Assembly: GCA_022606425.2 (NCBI GenBank)
Contig: JAHDVF020000215.1
Coordinates: 434,001 to 498,000, forward strand
Source: Lepidostoma basale
Lineage: Eukaryota; Arthropoda; Insecta; Trichoptera; Lepidostomatidae
Length of the DNA: 64,000 nt
Direction of reading: 5' to 3'
The notes under the pieces were generated by a model. It was not told where the DNA came from, searched no databases, and saw only the letters and a list, made by a program, of their open reading frames with translations. A program made the translations under genes and the position numbers. Positions 53,040 to 63,326 of the stretch are shown in pieces (the first letter of the stretch is position 1; each line of letters opens with the position of its first letter).

Positions 53040-53285
53040 AAGAAGGTCTCTTGCATGCCATAATAATACAAGAGGGTATGTTCGAGGGGACAAACTCTAG
53101 GGGACGCCCACGCCGAGAGTACCTGGAGGACCTGTTGGTGGACGTGCGCTGCTCATCATATGCAGATTTCAAAAGAGCCGCACAAGACAGGGAAGAATGG
53201 AAGAGAAGAATAGAGGAAATTGCTGCAAACCAATCCCAGGATTGAAACCAGAGAAGAAGAAATGCGGAAAAGCAGTGTTTTAATT
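53040..53285 (+). mobile_element. RTE-like LINE 3' end
   Basis: The 64-codon frame reads IQEGMFEGTNSRGRPRREYL and EDLLVDVRCSSYADFKRAAQ, then DREEWKRR and a stop. This is the well-known LINE C-terminus (GRPRREYLEDL...DR-W). Tail AGAAGAAGAA. Confidence 0.8.
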
Positions 53286-53834
53286 CATAAAAAAAATCGT
53301 TTGTGCGCAAAAAGCGCAAAAGTGCTATAAAAATACAACGTTAAAGAACATTATTATAAATTAGGATAATTATGATGCAATATATTTACTAAGTGCGTAT
53401 TTAATTCGATTATTTACTATGATATCCACCCTTAAACTCGGCCCACTCTCGCATTTCTCAATATTGTTTAGGAAGTAACATATTAAATAATTAGTTCATC
53501 GGCCGCTAAGAGGCCTTCGATACTGCCCGAAGTTCCCAAGTCTGAGGTCTCATTATTAAATACATGTAATGTGAGGAGAATGGCGAACTTTGAATGGCTT
53601 AATCCCAAGTTGACCGTTTATTCCGTAGTACTTAAACTCCCATTAAAAGTTCAAAATTGTACAAACATAAGCCGAACCTCTTATTTAAGGGGGAATTCTT
53701 CACTCATTCGTGATGATGGCAGTGTAGAGTACTTATTCACAAAATGTTAGAAGCGATTGAATTCAAACTCCTGTTCCAATAAAAAAAAATACTTTTAAAC
53801 TTGCAGAAATAAAATAATAACACACTTTGTATTT
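53286..53834. other. no recognisable feature
   Basis: No ORF, no repeat match; moderately AT-rich. Confidence 0.4.
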
Positions 53835-54015
53835 AACCACGGTATGGTTATTATAATTGATACTAACTAGCTTCATTTGTACTCAACTTCAGGGTGATAT
53901 AATAACAATTAGATTATTGTATGAAACTTGCGTCCAAGCGAAACTAGTTGGCATCAATTATAATAACCATATCATGGTTAAAAACGAAGTATTTTATTAT
54001 TTTATATCTCTTAGT
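53835..54015. repeat. foldback P, hammerhead-like arms
   Basis: Inverted arms ACCACGGTATGGTTATTATAATTGAT and ATCAATTATAATAACCATATCATGGT. Inside, TGATATAAT ... GAAACTTGCGTCC and AGCGAAACTAGTTGGC echo the GAAAC-palindrome plan, without a proper box. Confidence 0.55.
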
Positions 54016-54612
54016 TTAAAATCACTAAACACAAAGTGAGTGCTTCATATAAAAATTTACTTCAATCATTTCTCAAGCAGTTGTTAATCTATATATATAA
54101 AACAAAGTCAAAAATCGTGTTAGTTACACCATTTATAACTCGAGAATGGCTGGACCAATTTTGAAGATCTTATATTTACTGGATTTGTCTCCGTTCCGGA
54201 TAACAGAATAATTATTAAAACATTTGAAAAAATCACTTAAATGATTTAAAATTAATTATATTTGTCGTACGTTTGACTAAATTTGACTTAATAAACGACG
54301 TATAAAATCAAAATGGCGTGTATTTTAGTTTCGGTATCGCCCGTAGGTGGTGTATTGTTGATGCCAGATGTCAATACTCAATGTGAAAGATTTGAGTTGA
54401 GGTTATTTTTTAATCGTCGCCGGGATTTTTGGTTTTCTTTATTAATTTTAGATTAACAATGCCCAAAGTTATAAAAATCAGTATAAGAGAGACTATTCTA
54501 AAAGTTAAACCCCTTTTGTGAAGGAGAGCAGAGAATATTTTCGCCATTAATACCATTCGAAAAAGATGACAGATGAGTGTTCCGTGGAGATTAAATAACC
54601 GATTTATGATTA

Positions 54613-54849
54613 GTGAATAATAATAAAAATACGTATTGTATATTTTGTATTGATTTTATAGGTGTATCTGTGTACATTCGGTCCAGAGAATTGTTACCAT
54701 ACGAAATGCAGCCGCGAGTACTTAATAAACGAAATATTTGGCTAGATGAAGACGAGGAATTTCTTTTTTCAATTGATAGGGACACTGAATCATCAAACTC
54801 TTCAGATGATGAATATGATGATGCTAATGATGAAAACGGAGTTCATTGA
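54613..54849 (+). CDS. unrecognised acidic ORF, possible captured last exon
   Basis: The frame spans 78 codons, but a splice-acceptor-like TTGATTTTATAG|GTG precedes codon 17. The coding part could therefore be an exon running from about 54662 to the TGA at 54847. It encodes RSRELLPYEMQPRVLNKRN, IWLDEDEEFLFSID, RDTESSNSSDDEYDDANDEN. The tail is strongly acidic. Being inside Helitron-like ends, it might be a captured gene fragment. No family recognised, and chance cannot be excluded. Confidence 0.25.
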   Translation: MNNNKNTYCIFCIDFIGVSVYIRSRELLPYEMQPRVLNKRNIWLDEDEEFLFSIDRDTESSNSSDDEYDDANDENGVH

Positions 54850-54892
54850 TGGATCACACTTATTCAAAATTATGTTGTCTGCTATTAACGTG

Positions 54893-55640
54893 TTTTGATG
54901 AATGTCGGAAAGTCAAAGGTGTTAGTTTTTGAAAGGGAAGAACAAATGACAGTTTGTAATATAAGTGTAAATGAAGAGAACTTGGAACAGGTGAGGGAAT
55001 TTGTGTATTTAGGTAGCATGTTCACAGCGGATGGCCGAACGGACAGTGATGTTGAAAAAAGGGTTGGTGCGGGTAACAAAGTGAATGGAGCTTTAAAAAT
55101 AGTTATTGGAAACAAGAATTTATCAATGAAAGCGAAAATGGCCGTTCACAATGGAGTTCTGGTCCCAACTCCTATGTATGGAAGCGAAGCATGGAACTGA
55201 CAGAACAAAGATGAGAGCAGAATAAATGCGGTAGAGATGAGGTCCCTAAGACGTATGTGTGGTAGAACGATGTATGACAGAATCTCAAATGCTGATATTG
55301 GGAAGGAATGTAGAGCGAAAGAAGGTATTATGAACAAAATTATGAATGGTTCGTTGCGTTGGTTCGGACATATGGAGCGCATGGGTGAAGAAAGAATGGT
55401 TAAAAAAGTATACGTTAACGATGTAAATGGAGTAAGGAGTCGAGGGAGACCGAGAAAAACACGGCATGTCCAAATTAATCAAATATTAAAGGTTGGTCAT
55501 GTCAGAAGCCGGAAGAATCGACGTGATGTATGAATGTGGAGGAAGCTAGAGAGGTGTGCCAGGATAGAGTAGTGTGGCGGTCCATTCTCTCTGCCTACCC
55601 CTGCGGAGAAACGGCGTGATGGTTTGTTGTTGTTGTTGTG
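54893..55640 (+). mobile_element. LINE family 1, longest 3' copy
   Basis: Frame 1 (54895-55200) has NVGKSKVLVFER, REFVYLGSMFTADGRTDSDV, EKRVGAGNKVNGALK, KMAVHNGVLVPTPMYGSEAW and then a stop. Frame 2 (55237-55533) has RSLRRMCGRTMYDRISN, MNGSLRWFGHMERM, YVNDVNGVRSRGRPRKT and so on. This is the post-palm and C-terminal part of the RT. The tail is GTTTGTTGTTGTTG instead of GTTA repeats. Confidence 0.88.
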
Positions 55641-55879
55641 TTGTTGTATTAAATTCATTTATTTATAATAATAAAATAATAAGAATGATAATAATCATAA
55701 TAATAATTCAAACAGTAATTAGAAGGAACAATCATACATAATATAGAGTCAAAAACGATGAATCCTAATATATTAAAGACGATAAACATTATAAGGAAGC
55801 AGATTACATTAGTAAGAAAGGGACAAAAATGGAAGGTAGTATTAATATTTTTTTGGTAGATTGTATAAAGGAAAAGTTT
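55641..55879. other. probable PLE 3' UTR
   Basis: AT-rich; includes AGTAATTAGAAGGAACAATCATACAT, similar in layout to 52870-53000. No ORF. Confidence 0.35.
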
Positions 55880-56200
55880 TTAATGTACTACATATATACT
55901 AAGGGGGAATAAGCTGGAATTTGGTTATTTATAACATTCAATTCACGTGCCTTTGCTTTAAAAATTTCAAAATTTTCTAATTTATCAAATTTTTTTTAAA
56001 TTGTTTGCTATATGCAAAAAAAATGTGTTTTTGGAATTGAAATGATGGTCAAAATTCACACAATGATTCTGTTTTTGTATTAAATGTTGTGTTCATATAA
56101 CCTCTTCAAAATGATCGACCCGTCTTTCCAATATACACGGCATCACAATCCTCACAATTAATCTGGTAGATTCCACTTTGGTTGAATATATTGTCGCGAA
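55880..56200 (-). pseudogene. PLE GIY-YIG endonuclease fragment
   Basis: Minus-strand frames read SGIYQINCEDCDAVYIGKTG RSF: GIY, then YIG eleven residues later, as in GIY-YIG nucleases. CVNFDHHFNSKNTFFLHIAN, KLENFEIFKAKARELNVINN and QIPAYSPL then follow after frameshifts. The last blocks correspond to the LE--EI and NEQ...SPLL motifs of the 21 kb PLE, but the sequence is a different subfamily. Stops (for example after GRSF) show it is dead. No RT domain is left upstream. Confidence 0.72.
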
Positions 56201-56280
56201 AAAATAAAAAACACAATTGTGATACATAAAACAAAGTTTTTAATTAACAATTTATAATTCATTTTAAGTATTAATGCAGG
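56185..56280. repeat. PLE repeat K flank
   Basis: ATTGTCGCGAAAAAATAAAAA and CACAATTGTGATACATAAAACAAAG match the family K repeat at 11490-11810. Confidence 0.45.
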
Positions 56281-56487
56281 CTTCCACGTGAATTATATTC
56301 CATTGTAATTAATATTTTTAATTTTGACATTTGCACATTTCATGAACTTAATTCATTTTAAGTATTAATTGTAATTCAATAAAAAGGTGAATTAAATTTA
56401 GCTAATAAGTTAACACAACATTTATTGATTCTGAGGCGGTACGAAGTTCGTCGGGTCAGCTAGTTTATAATACATATAACTAAAAAA

Positions 56488-56770
56488 AATTAACTAACCA
56501 TCACGCCGTCTTATCGAAGGGGTAGGCAGGGACTGTTACACACTGTTCTTTCCTGACATACTTCACTCGATTCCTCAACATTCATACATCGTGTCATGCA
56601 CGCACGTAACATAACATTTGTTTGATTTGATCGTGCCACGTTTTCCTCGGTCTACCTATATTTCTTCTCCCTTTTACGTTGTTTACAAATACTTTCTTTA
56701 CCATTATTTTTCATTCATTCTTTCCATGTGTCAAAATCATCTTAAAAGATCCTTTACTCTGAATGAGATA
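56488..56770 (-). mobile_element. LINE family 1, 3' end
   Basis: TTAACTAACCATCACGCCG terminus, then RT-derived sequence with a small deletion near 56600. Confidence 0.7.
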
Positions 56771-56857
56771 CGGTATCATTGAAATGGCTAAGATTCAACA
56801 TACTCATAATTATTAAGGTATTTAACCAAGAACAGGAATATTACTTATAATTTTGTA

Positions 56858-57115
56858 CCTTGGACTTGGACTTGGACTTGGATCTTCTGGCTTAAAGAGG
56901 TTCAGCTCATGTGGCTATTCCACTTACGTCTGATAGGAACATTGTTGGAAGGTGATTTGGTGAGTTGTTAGTTTATGCGGGGGCATGATTTGTGTGACCC
57001 GGAGTGTTCCTCTGAAGGAGGATCGATTTTGGGCGCTTGTGGCGGCGGGGTGTTTGGGTCGTAATTTGAGAGGTATTTTATTGTGGGGTTAGGATGAGAG
57101 CCATAAAGTCTGAAG
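56858..57115 (-). repeat. repeat J
   Basis: Second copy of the repeat at 6838-7115. A (ACTTGG)n-like start, ATTGTTGGAAGGTGATTTGG, GTGTTCCTCTGAAGGAGG. A further piece (GAGCCATAAAGTCTGAAGTG) resembles 22770-22800. Confidence 0.5.
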
Positions 57116-57737
57116 TGCATTTTTGGCCGAAATAAGTTTCGATGATGTTTCGAGTTTTCAAGTGCAATTTTCTGTCTTAACGGTTATTTTTTTACTTTAC
57201 AATATACTGTGTGCTGTTTCATATATACATCAGATATCTACTTTTTTATAAGCAAAGTGTGGTGTCAAAATTCAAACGACGATTGCAATACAGAAAAGAA
57301 TCTTTCAGGAATGACGTCAGAATAGATTTAGAATTAAATGAGTATCCTAGGCAACCGAGCGTCATAGGTTATTGAAATGCATGAATTCTGTTACTACTGT
57401 TCAATAGTATATTTTAAAGCATCATCCATAAATGTATGAGGAATTTCCGTTGGAGTCTCCAGCCGCATTCATTTGAAAAAAAAAACCAACCCGGTACCTA
57501 TGCTAATGCTTTAGGTACTTACGTATTCATAAATGTTTCCCAATATGCTTTCTACGTACTCGATACTTGGGCTTGGAGTATTGATTTATAATGAATGTAT
57601 GCATTCAATTGTCATATCTGAGATGTTGTGTGATACACGTACATACTCAATGCACAAAGTGATGTAATCATATTCTGTTTTTACTTATCATTTCAATTCT
57701 CTTAGACTGTATTTAAATATAATTGAAAACTTGTTCT
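57116..57737. other. no recognisable feature
   Basis: No ORF above 60 codons and no repeat match. Confidence 0.4.
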
Positions 57738-57990
57738 TCTTTTAGACCTTTGGTCTGTTCCTGTAATCAGACTGACCTTTCTTGGGAGGTCGACTCCAAG
57801 CTATCCCTTCATCTCTTTGGTGGTCTTCCGGGAGGACGGTAGCCGGCGGGAATCTTATGCGCCACAACGTGTGGGATTCTGGTGGGATCCATCCTCTGCA
57901 CGTGCGCATTCCAGTACCTTCCTCGTTTTCTGCCCCATCTCACGACATCTTCCACCTCGCAGATTTCGCGGATAGCCGATAGCCGTGAAA
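57738..57990 (-). mobile_element. LINE family 4, 3' fragment
   Basis: AGACCTTTGGTCTGTTCC ... GGTGGGATCCATCCTCTGC ... CTTCCACCTCGCAGATTTCGC. The least decayed of the three copies. Confidence 0.65.
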
Positions 57991-58024
57991 CAATACAACA
58001 TTTAATTATTTTTTTTCACAAATA

Positions 58025-58117
58025 ATAAGAGGTATGTCAGGATAGAGCAATGTGGCGGTCCACCCTCTCTGCCCACATCTTCGGAGAAACGGTGTGCTTA
58101 GTTTAGTTAGTTTTAAT
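58025..58117 (+). mobile_element. LINE family 1, minimal 3' end
   Basis: AGGTATGTCAGGATAGAGCAATGTGGCGG to GTTTAGTTAGTTTT; about 90 bp only. Confidence 0.65.
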
Positions 58118-58124
58118 AATACAA

Positions 58125-58375
58125 AATATTTATTGTTTCTTGAACAATAATGTAAAACTCCATATTTTACAATCAGTATGAATGAAAACGCCTGTTTTCT
58201 AGAATTTTCAATATATATCTTTTTTAATTACATGTTTTTGCCTGTTTAAGGCTAAGGTTTTTGATATTTGATAATGCAGTAGACTGGCGAAACACGCATT
58301 CACATAAATTATAATAAAGCTTCTAGAAAACAGACATTTTCATTCATATTGATTATTACAAAATAAGTTTAGATA
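58125..58375. repeat. foldback family C with flank
   Basis: TTGTTTCTTGAACAATAATGTAAAACTCC flank, TCTAGAATTTTCAATATATA, GCCTGTTTAAGGC and the inverted AATAAAGCTTCTAGAAAACAG. Confidence 0.65.
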
Positions 58376-58380
58376 CCTAA

Positions 58381-58520
58381 TAATAATAATAATAATAATA
58401 ATATGCTAACTTTTATGGCGCCGTTTTTGTGATTTAATCACCTCAAGGGCGCCTTAAGACGTGTTTTAAATCTAAAAAACAAAATTTTCGCGATCGGTTA
58501 AAAAGTATGGTAGAACAAAG
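58381..58520 (+). repeat. repeat I, short copy at a (TAA)n run
   Basis: (TAA)8-like run, ATGCTAACTTTTATGGCGCCG, ATCACCTCAAGGGCGCC, AAGACGTGTTTTAAATC. Confidence 0.6.
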
Positions 58521-59329
58521 TATAAATGTTTAAATTGGGTATAAAATATGAAAAAGATGGGTTTTCAGTTTAGATCTGACCTACTTAATTAACTGTGTGG
58601 AGTTACATATTAAGATAACGGATAATTGTTAGTAGTATTTAATTAGGATTCTCGAGTTAATAAGAACATATCGTAAATGAGGTTTGTAGTTAAATTAAGC
58701 TTATATCGTTCTCCCTTATCTTTATTAATCATCCCAAAAAATAGCACAGATTTTAATGGACTTAGCTACAAACCAATCCATAAGATTTAAACAAAAAAAA
58801 AATGTTCATTTTAAAATCTAAATAAAAATACTTCCACACTAAATACTTCAGTAGATTTTGAGTTGTAAAAATCATTGTTTCATAGTAATGTAGCAACGAA
58901 TTTTTCCCACGGATTCTTATGTGCATTGTTTTTATATTATGTTATTGTTGTTACATTTGAACAATAGTTAAACTGGGTCTGTGCCGCATAGCTTCTCGCA
59001 GCTATGAATCTTTGAATGCTCTTTCTCTTACCATAGCGGGGCAGGTACCGGAGATTATACGAAATGACAAAGACAGTTCGGTCACATCAGCCCTAGAAGA
59101 GATAATCAGAAAATATCACAAACAATAGAAACGCACAACGGTTTGCGATTGCGTCACAGTGGCTCCAAAGATATTAATTTTCAATTGGCTGCATTCACGT
59201 GCGTCAGCTATAAATATTATTTTGTTTTTCTCTAGTTGTGTTTACAATTACAATTACTCGTATGCAATTTCAGCGTCGTCTTTGGTCTTAATTTGCCATA
59301 CATAGAAAAACTGGATAACGTGGAATAAA
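58521..59329. other. no gene recognised
   Basis: Contains a less AT-rich stretch at 58980-59220 without a convincing ORF. Confidence 0.35.
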
Positions 59330-59665
59330 AATTATATAAACACAAATGTCCGGATCGTCCAGCTGACGACAAGTATAATACACCAACTAAAATAACAATA
59401 TGTGTTAAATTATTTTTCTTTGTTATTTTATTTTATATCATTGTATTTCAGATAATTTGTTTTAGATTTATTATGTAGACGTTGAACGATCGAAGTGTGC
59501 CCGGGAGATGCCTTTTGGTGGCGATGAGGTTCGCAACCCATCACACCGCGTCTCTCGCGATGGCGAAAAGAGAAGGATGGAGTGCCGCATCGATTAAAGT
59601 GTGGCAGTCCATTCTATCTGCCTACCCTTTCGGGGAGACGGCGTGATGGTTAGTTAGTTAGTTAG
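59330..59665 (+). mobile_element. non-autonomous retroposon, 5'-truncated
   Basis: CAAATGTCCGGATCGTCC, ATCGAAGTGTGCCCGGGAG, TCGCAACCCATCACACCGCG, then the shared LINE 1 terminus and (GTTA)n. Confidence 0.78.
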
Positions 59666-59679
59666 TTACATAGAAGAAC

Positions 59680-59830
59680 ATAGAAGGTACCCACGGCTTA
59701 CTTGAGGCTGTAATAAGGCGCAGCTGCGCCCTTTCGTCAGCCTCGCTCGTGCACTAGGCCGTCCCACGCCCATCCGGGGGCTTACAATTATTTCAATCAA
59801 GCAAGGGGGTGCCAGGCCACATTTTATTTA
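59680..59830 (-). repeat. possible coding retroelement fragment
   Basis: GC-richer block (GGCGCAGCTGCGCCCTTTCG, CCGTCCCACGCCCATCCGG). The minus strand could be read as part of a retroelement ORF, but nothing specific is recognised. Confidence 0.25.
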
Positions 59831-59939
59831 TATTTTTTCCTTACATATGTTCCTAACTTACAGATATTATTAACCGATTTGATTTAATATTAAAATCGTC
59901 AATTATTATAACTGAGGTTGTATGGATATACTGTGTTAC

Positions 59940-60370
59940 AACAACAACATACCATCACGCAGGGGTAGGAAGAGAGAATGTACCAACACACTACTCGATC
60001 CTAACACACCTCTCTAGCTTCCTCGACATTCAAACAACGAGATATAAACACACGTCGATTCTTCCGACTTTTAACATGGCGCCCTTTGAAATTGGATTAA
60101 TTTGGTTATGCCGGTTTCCCACGACTTTCATTCACATCATTAACGTATACTTTCTTAACAAATCTGTCTTCACCCATGCGTTCCATATGTCCAAACCAAC
60201 GCAGTGATTATGTTATAATTTTGTTCATAATACAATACTTTCTTCCGTTCCACATTCTTTACATATATCAGCATTTGAGATTCTGTCGTACATCGTTTTA
60301 CCATACATACGTCTAGGAGATCTCACATCTAAAGAATTTATTCTGCTCTTATCCATACATCAGAATTAGT
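59940..60370 (-). mobile_element. LINE family 1 fragment
   Basis: Terminus decayed (ACCATCACGCAGGGGTAGG). RT sequence continues to CTAAAGAATTTATTCTGCTC on the plus reading (RINSLD on minus). Confidence 0.7.
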
Positions 60371-60606
60371 CCTAAAACTCCATTGTTAACGGACATTTTT
60401 GCTTCCAATGATACGTAATAATATAAATGATGACATACAAGTATTAACATAAATTACTTAACAGTTTGAAAGTGCAAATTCCTAGACATTTGATGTGCCT
60501 TAGCAAGATGAAACAAGTCATTCCGATATTTGTCTTTCCTCTACTTTTCTGTTAATGCTTGTTATTTCTACCACGATTGTGCGAATAATAAGGTATATAC
60601 AGATAA
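60371..60606. other. no recognisable feature
   Basis: AT-rich; a short family C-like phrase (TTAGCAAGATGAAACAAGTC) occurs near 60500. Confidence 0.4.
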
Positions 60607-61175
60607 ATCAATGCTAACTAACTAACTAACATCACGCCGTCTCCTCGAAAGGGTAGGCAGAAATAATGTACTGTCACATTTTTACCGATGCGGCACTCCA
60701 TCCTCTTTACGCCCCGCGGGAGATGCGGTGTGATGGGTTGCGAACCTCATCGCCACCAATAGGCATCTCCCGCGCACACTTCGATCGTCCAACATCCGCA
60801 AAATAAATCTAAACCAAATCATATGAAATACAATGATATAAAATAACAAAATAAAAATATTTTGACCCATAATGTTCATTTTAGATGGTGCACTTGTTGA
60901 CTTGGACGTTCCGGATTTTTGTGATTATTAGATTTATGTTACACGCATCCACCGTTTTTTTTAAATTAGCTGCTATTAGGAACTTAAAGCAATCAAACAC
61001 TAGCAAGAATTTTAAAATAATATTTGAAGAAATTATTTAAATTGTCATTGGAACAAATGAAAATTTTATTTTTACACCTGTCAAAATTCTCTATATAAAC
61101 GAAAAAAGTTATTATAATTTTAACGTCAAAACCGCACAAACGTATTACGTGTCACAATTAACTATAATAAAGCTT
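60607..61175 (-). mobile_element. non-autonomous retroposon, long copy
   Basis: Matches the minus-strand complement of 48955-49655 over its whole length, from the TAACTAACTAACATCACG tail to ATTACGTGTCACAATTAACTATAATA. It lacks the first ~110 bp of the full copy. Confidence 0.8.
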
Positions 61176-61884
61176 AAAGCAATCAATGCTTATTTTAAAA
61201 ATTACAACCATAATACGAAAAGTATATTATAAATTATTTTGATATTAGGATATATTTGAAATGATTATTCGTAAATTGAAAACCTTTTCTATTTCTATTT
61301 TTAAAAATACTTGAAACTAAATCACGCATAAATCTTTCAACAGCCCTTTACCTCGTTCAACCCTTTACGCCGAGTTAAGTCGAGATAAATTGAGAAGCTG
61401 GATCTTAGACACAGCTGACCCAAAAAAATGTAATGGTTTGGTTCATATCAAAGAAGACGAAAGAGGCGTAGAATCAAAATGTATTACATACTAAATATTC
61501 GCTTTCTTTTTGTTGTATTTAAATTTAATACGATAAACTGTGTATAACCGCAAGACATCTCCGGTAGATGTTTGCGGTTATTAAATATCTCAAAAGGGAT
61601 AAGGGCAAAAAATGACGTGTTCTCTAACAATGAGAGACTAACAAAACCCGAGAGGACAACGTTTAAAATTCCATTTGGCATTTTTTTCCCTTTTATACCT
61701 GTTAGGGTACCGCGGGGCAAATTGCATACTGGCTACAAAGGTTATCAATGTTTTTTTGTTTATTTTTTTTTCTTTGACTCCGTTAGCATAACGTGGAATA
61801 TTATCATTAGATTTGATAAATTGGATTTGCATTTTTCTTTTAGCTGGTAAAATTCATATTTTTTCTTTTATGATATATATACAG
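61176..61884. other. no gene recognised
   Basis: Opposed ORFs of 64-92 codons at 61484-61850 overlap. No domain is recognised in either. Confidence 0.3.
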
Positions 61885-62035
61885 GGTTATCGATGAGATG
61901 GACCGATGATATTGTCAAAAGGGTTGGAAAATCTTGGATACAAAAGGGGCAAGATAGAGACGAGAGGAAGAAATTGGAAGAGGCCTATATCCAGCAGTGG
62001 AGGGAAGAAGGCTAGCAAAAAAGAAGAAGATACAG
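61885..62035 (+). mobile_element. LINE family 5, RT C-terminal end
   Basis: The frame reads RWTDDIVKRVGKSWIQKGQD, RDERKKLEEAYIQQWREEG and a stop, then the AAGAAGAAGAT tail. This is the standard insect LINE ending (RWTDDI...W...QDR...EAYxQQW). Confidence 0.8.
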
Positions 62036-62289
62036 GGTTATTGATTATTGAATATATTCCTTCTAGGAAGTTGTAGGGGAGGTAATTACCGATAACTTAT
62101 GTCATATAAGTCACTATCCAAAAGTGAACCATTTTTGAGATAGAATGAAATTAAATTTATTTTATTTTATTGAGGTTAGGTGTTTTAAATATTAATATAA
62201 AAATAGCTGTTGATCGTAATGAGACATAATTTTTTTTCTTAATTAGTGAACATAACAGGCATTAATTATTATCACAAAAGCTTGAACTG
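62036..62289. other. no recognisable feature
   Basis: AT-rich spacer. Confidence 0.4.
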
Positions 62290-62292
62290 TTA

Positions 62293-62564
62293 AAGGCGGG
62301 CCAGACTGTGTAAACATCGGTTTCCAACCAACGAGCCAGACTATCTATCTCATTCTACGCCGGGTAAAATAATGCGAGGAAGAGAGATAAACGTACCATG
62401 TTTGTTGAATAGTTTGAAAGGATAACCGTATGCAGAAACATCCGCGGTTTAACTAAAATCGACGTTTTTACTACGTCTAGAACATGGTTTAAGTTTGAGT
62501 AATAACATTCTGTATACAAATTTTGGTTTCAAACCAGCTTGTTTATCACAGTGTGGCCCGCCTT
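62293..62564. mobile_element. MITE G, Harbinger-type
   Basis: A 272-bp copy in opposite orientation to 10381-10653, flanked by TTA on both sides (62290-62292, 62565-62567). Same ends (AAGGCGGGCCA). Confidence 0.8.
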
Positions 62565-62567
62565 TTA

Positions 62568-63129
62568 GTCTACATTAGGAAATACCAGACGAAAACATAA
62601 ATTATTTTAATTATTGTTACAAATTCGAAAAGAAATGTGATTTAATAAGAAAAAAATCACTCATCATTTTTCCCTGCAGATTATTGTAAAAACATCTACG
62701 TATTTTTAGCTTTCAAACGAGTTATAAACTAAATATCGGTTATAAGTTCACAGTGAAATATTATAACATTACACTAGAAGTAAGTAGAAAGTCGTCAATA
62801 AAAACAAAGGCGCATTCTTTTTCATAATTCATTTTTATCTTAAAAATGGTTCACTTTTGCATAATGGCTTACAAGACATATTTCATTGGAAATAATCTCC
62901 CCTATAATAACCAATAATTATGTATATATGTTTATTTTGATTGGCGCTCCCGTCACACTTAATCGCATGTCTTGTAAAACTATCAGTCACACAACATATG
63001 TTATCTTCTTCTTCTTCTTTAGTCTAATCATTTCCTTTTACTTGGGGCTGTTGACGATGTTCATATTAGCATCTCTCGGTGGTTATCCTGAAGATGGACC
63101 TCCAAAACGTCAGTCGAAGTCTATAACTA
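62568..63129. other. no gene recognised; hammerhead-like phrase
   Basis: AT-rich. At 63089-63120 the phrase CTGAAGA, T, GGA-CC-TCC, AAAA, CGTCAGTCG resembles a decayed hammerhead (G12 lost). An 86-codon ORF across it ends in basic residues and is unrecognised. Confidence 0.35.
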
Positions 63130-63326
63130 TTCGGGTGGTGGTCTAGGGGATAGAATGCTTGGCTCCTGATCCAGGGGACTTGGGTTCAAGCCTGGACACG
63201 ACCAGATTCCTTCTTCATAATAATGAGCTATTTTCTGCTTACATTGAAGATTGTAACAATAAATTCTAATATCATTGATTTAAATCCTTGGTATTAGTCT
63301 TTTCTTTTTAAAAAAAAAATAAAAAA
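63130..63326 (+). mobile_element. tRNA-derived SINE, second type
   Basis: A-box-like TGGTCTAGGGG and B-box GGTTCAAGCC (63183-63192), a ~110-bp body, then a poly(A)-like end (AAAAAAAAAATAAAAAAC). Only one copy in the window. The head could derive from a different tRNA than the 20.0/39.8 kb SINE. Confidence 0.6.

Larger units (their letters stand above)
54088..56463 (+). mobile_element. possible Helitron with nested elements
   Basis: The 5' side starts TCTATATATATAAAAC directly after A, followed by GTTAGTTACACCATTTATAACTCGAG, a start common in insect Helitrons. The 3' side ends CGAAGTTCGTCGGGTCAGCTAG directly before T: a small hairpin then CTAG. Rolling-circle transposons insert between A and T and have TC...CTRR ends. 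The ends may belong to different copies, because a LINE and a PLE piece lie between and no Rep/helicase ORF is present. Confidence 0.5.

Noticed and set aside
63135..63200. Possible tRNA gene
   Set aside because: Cloverleaf pairing is poor and the region runs into a body with a poly(A)-like tail.
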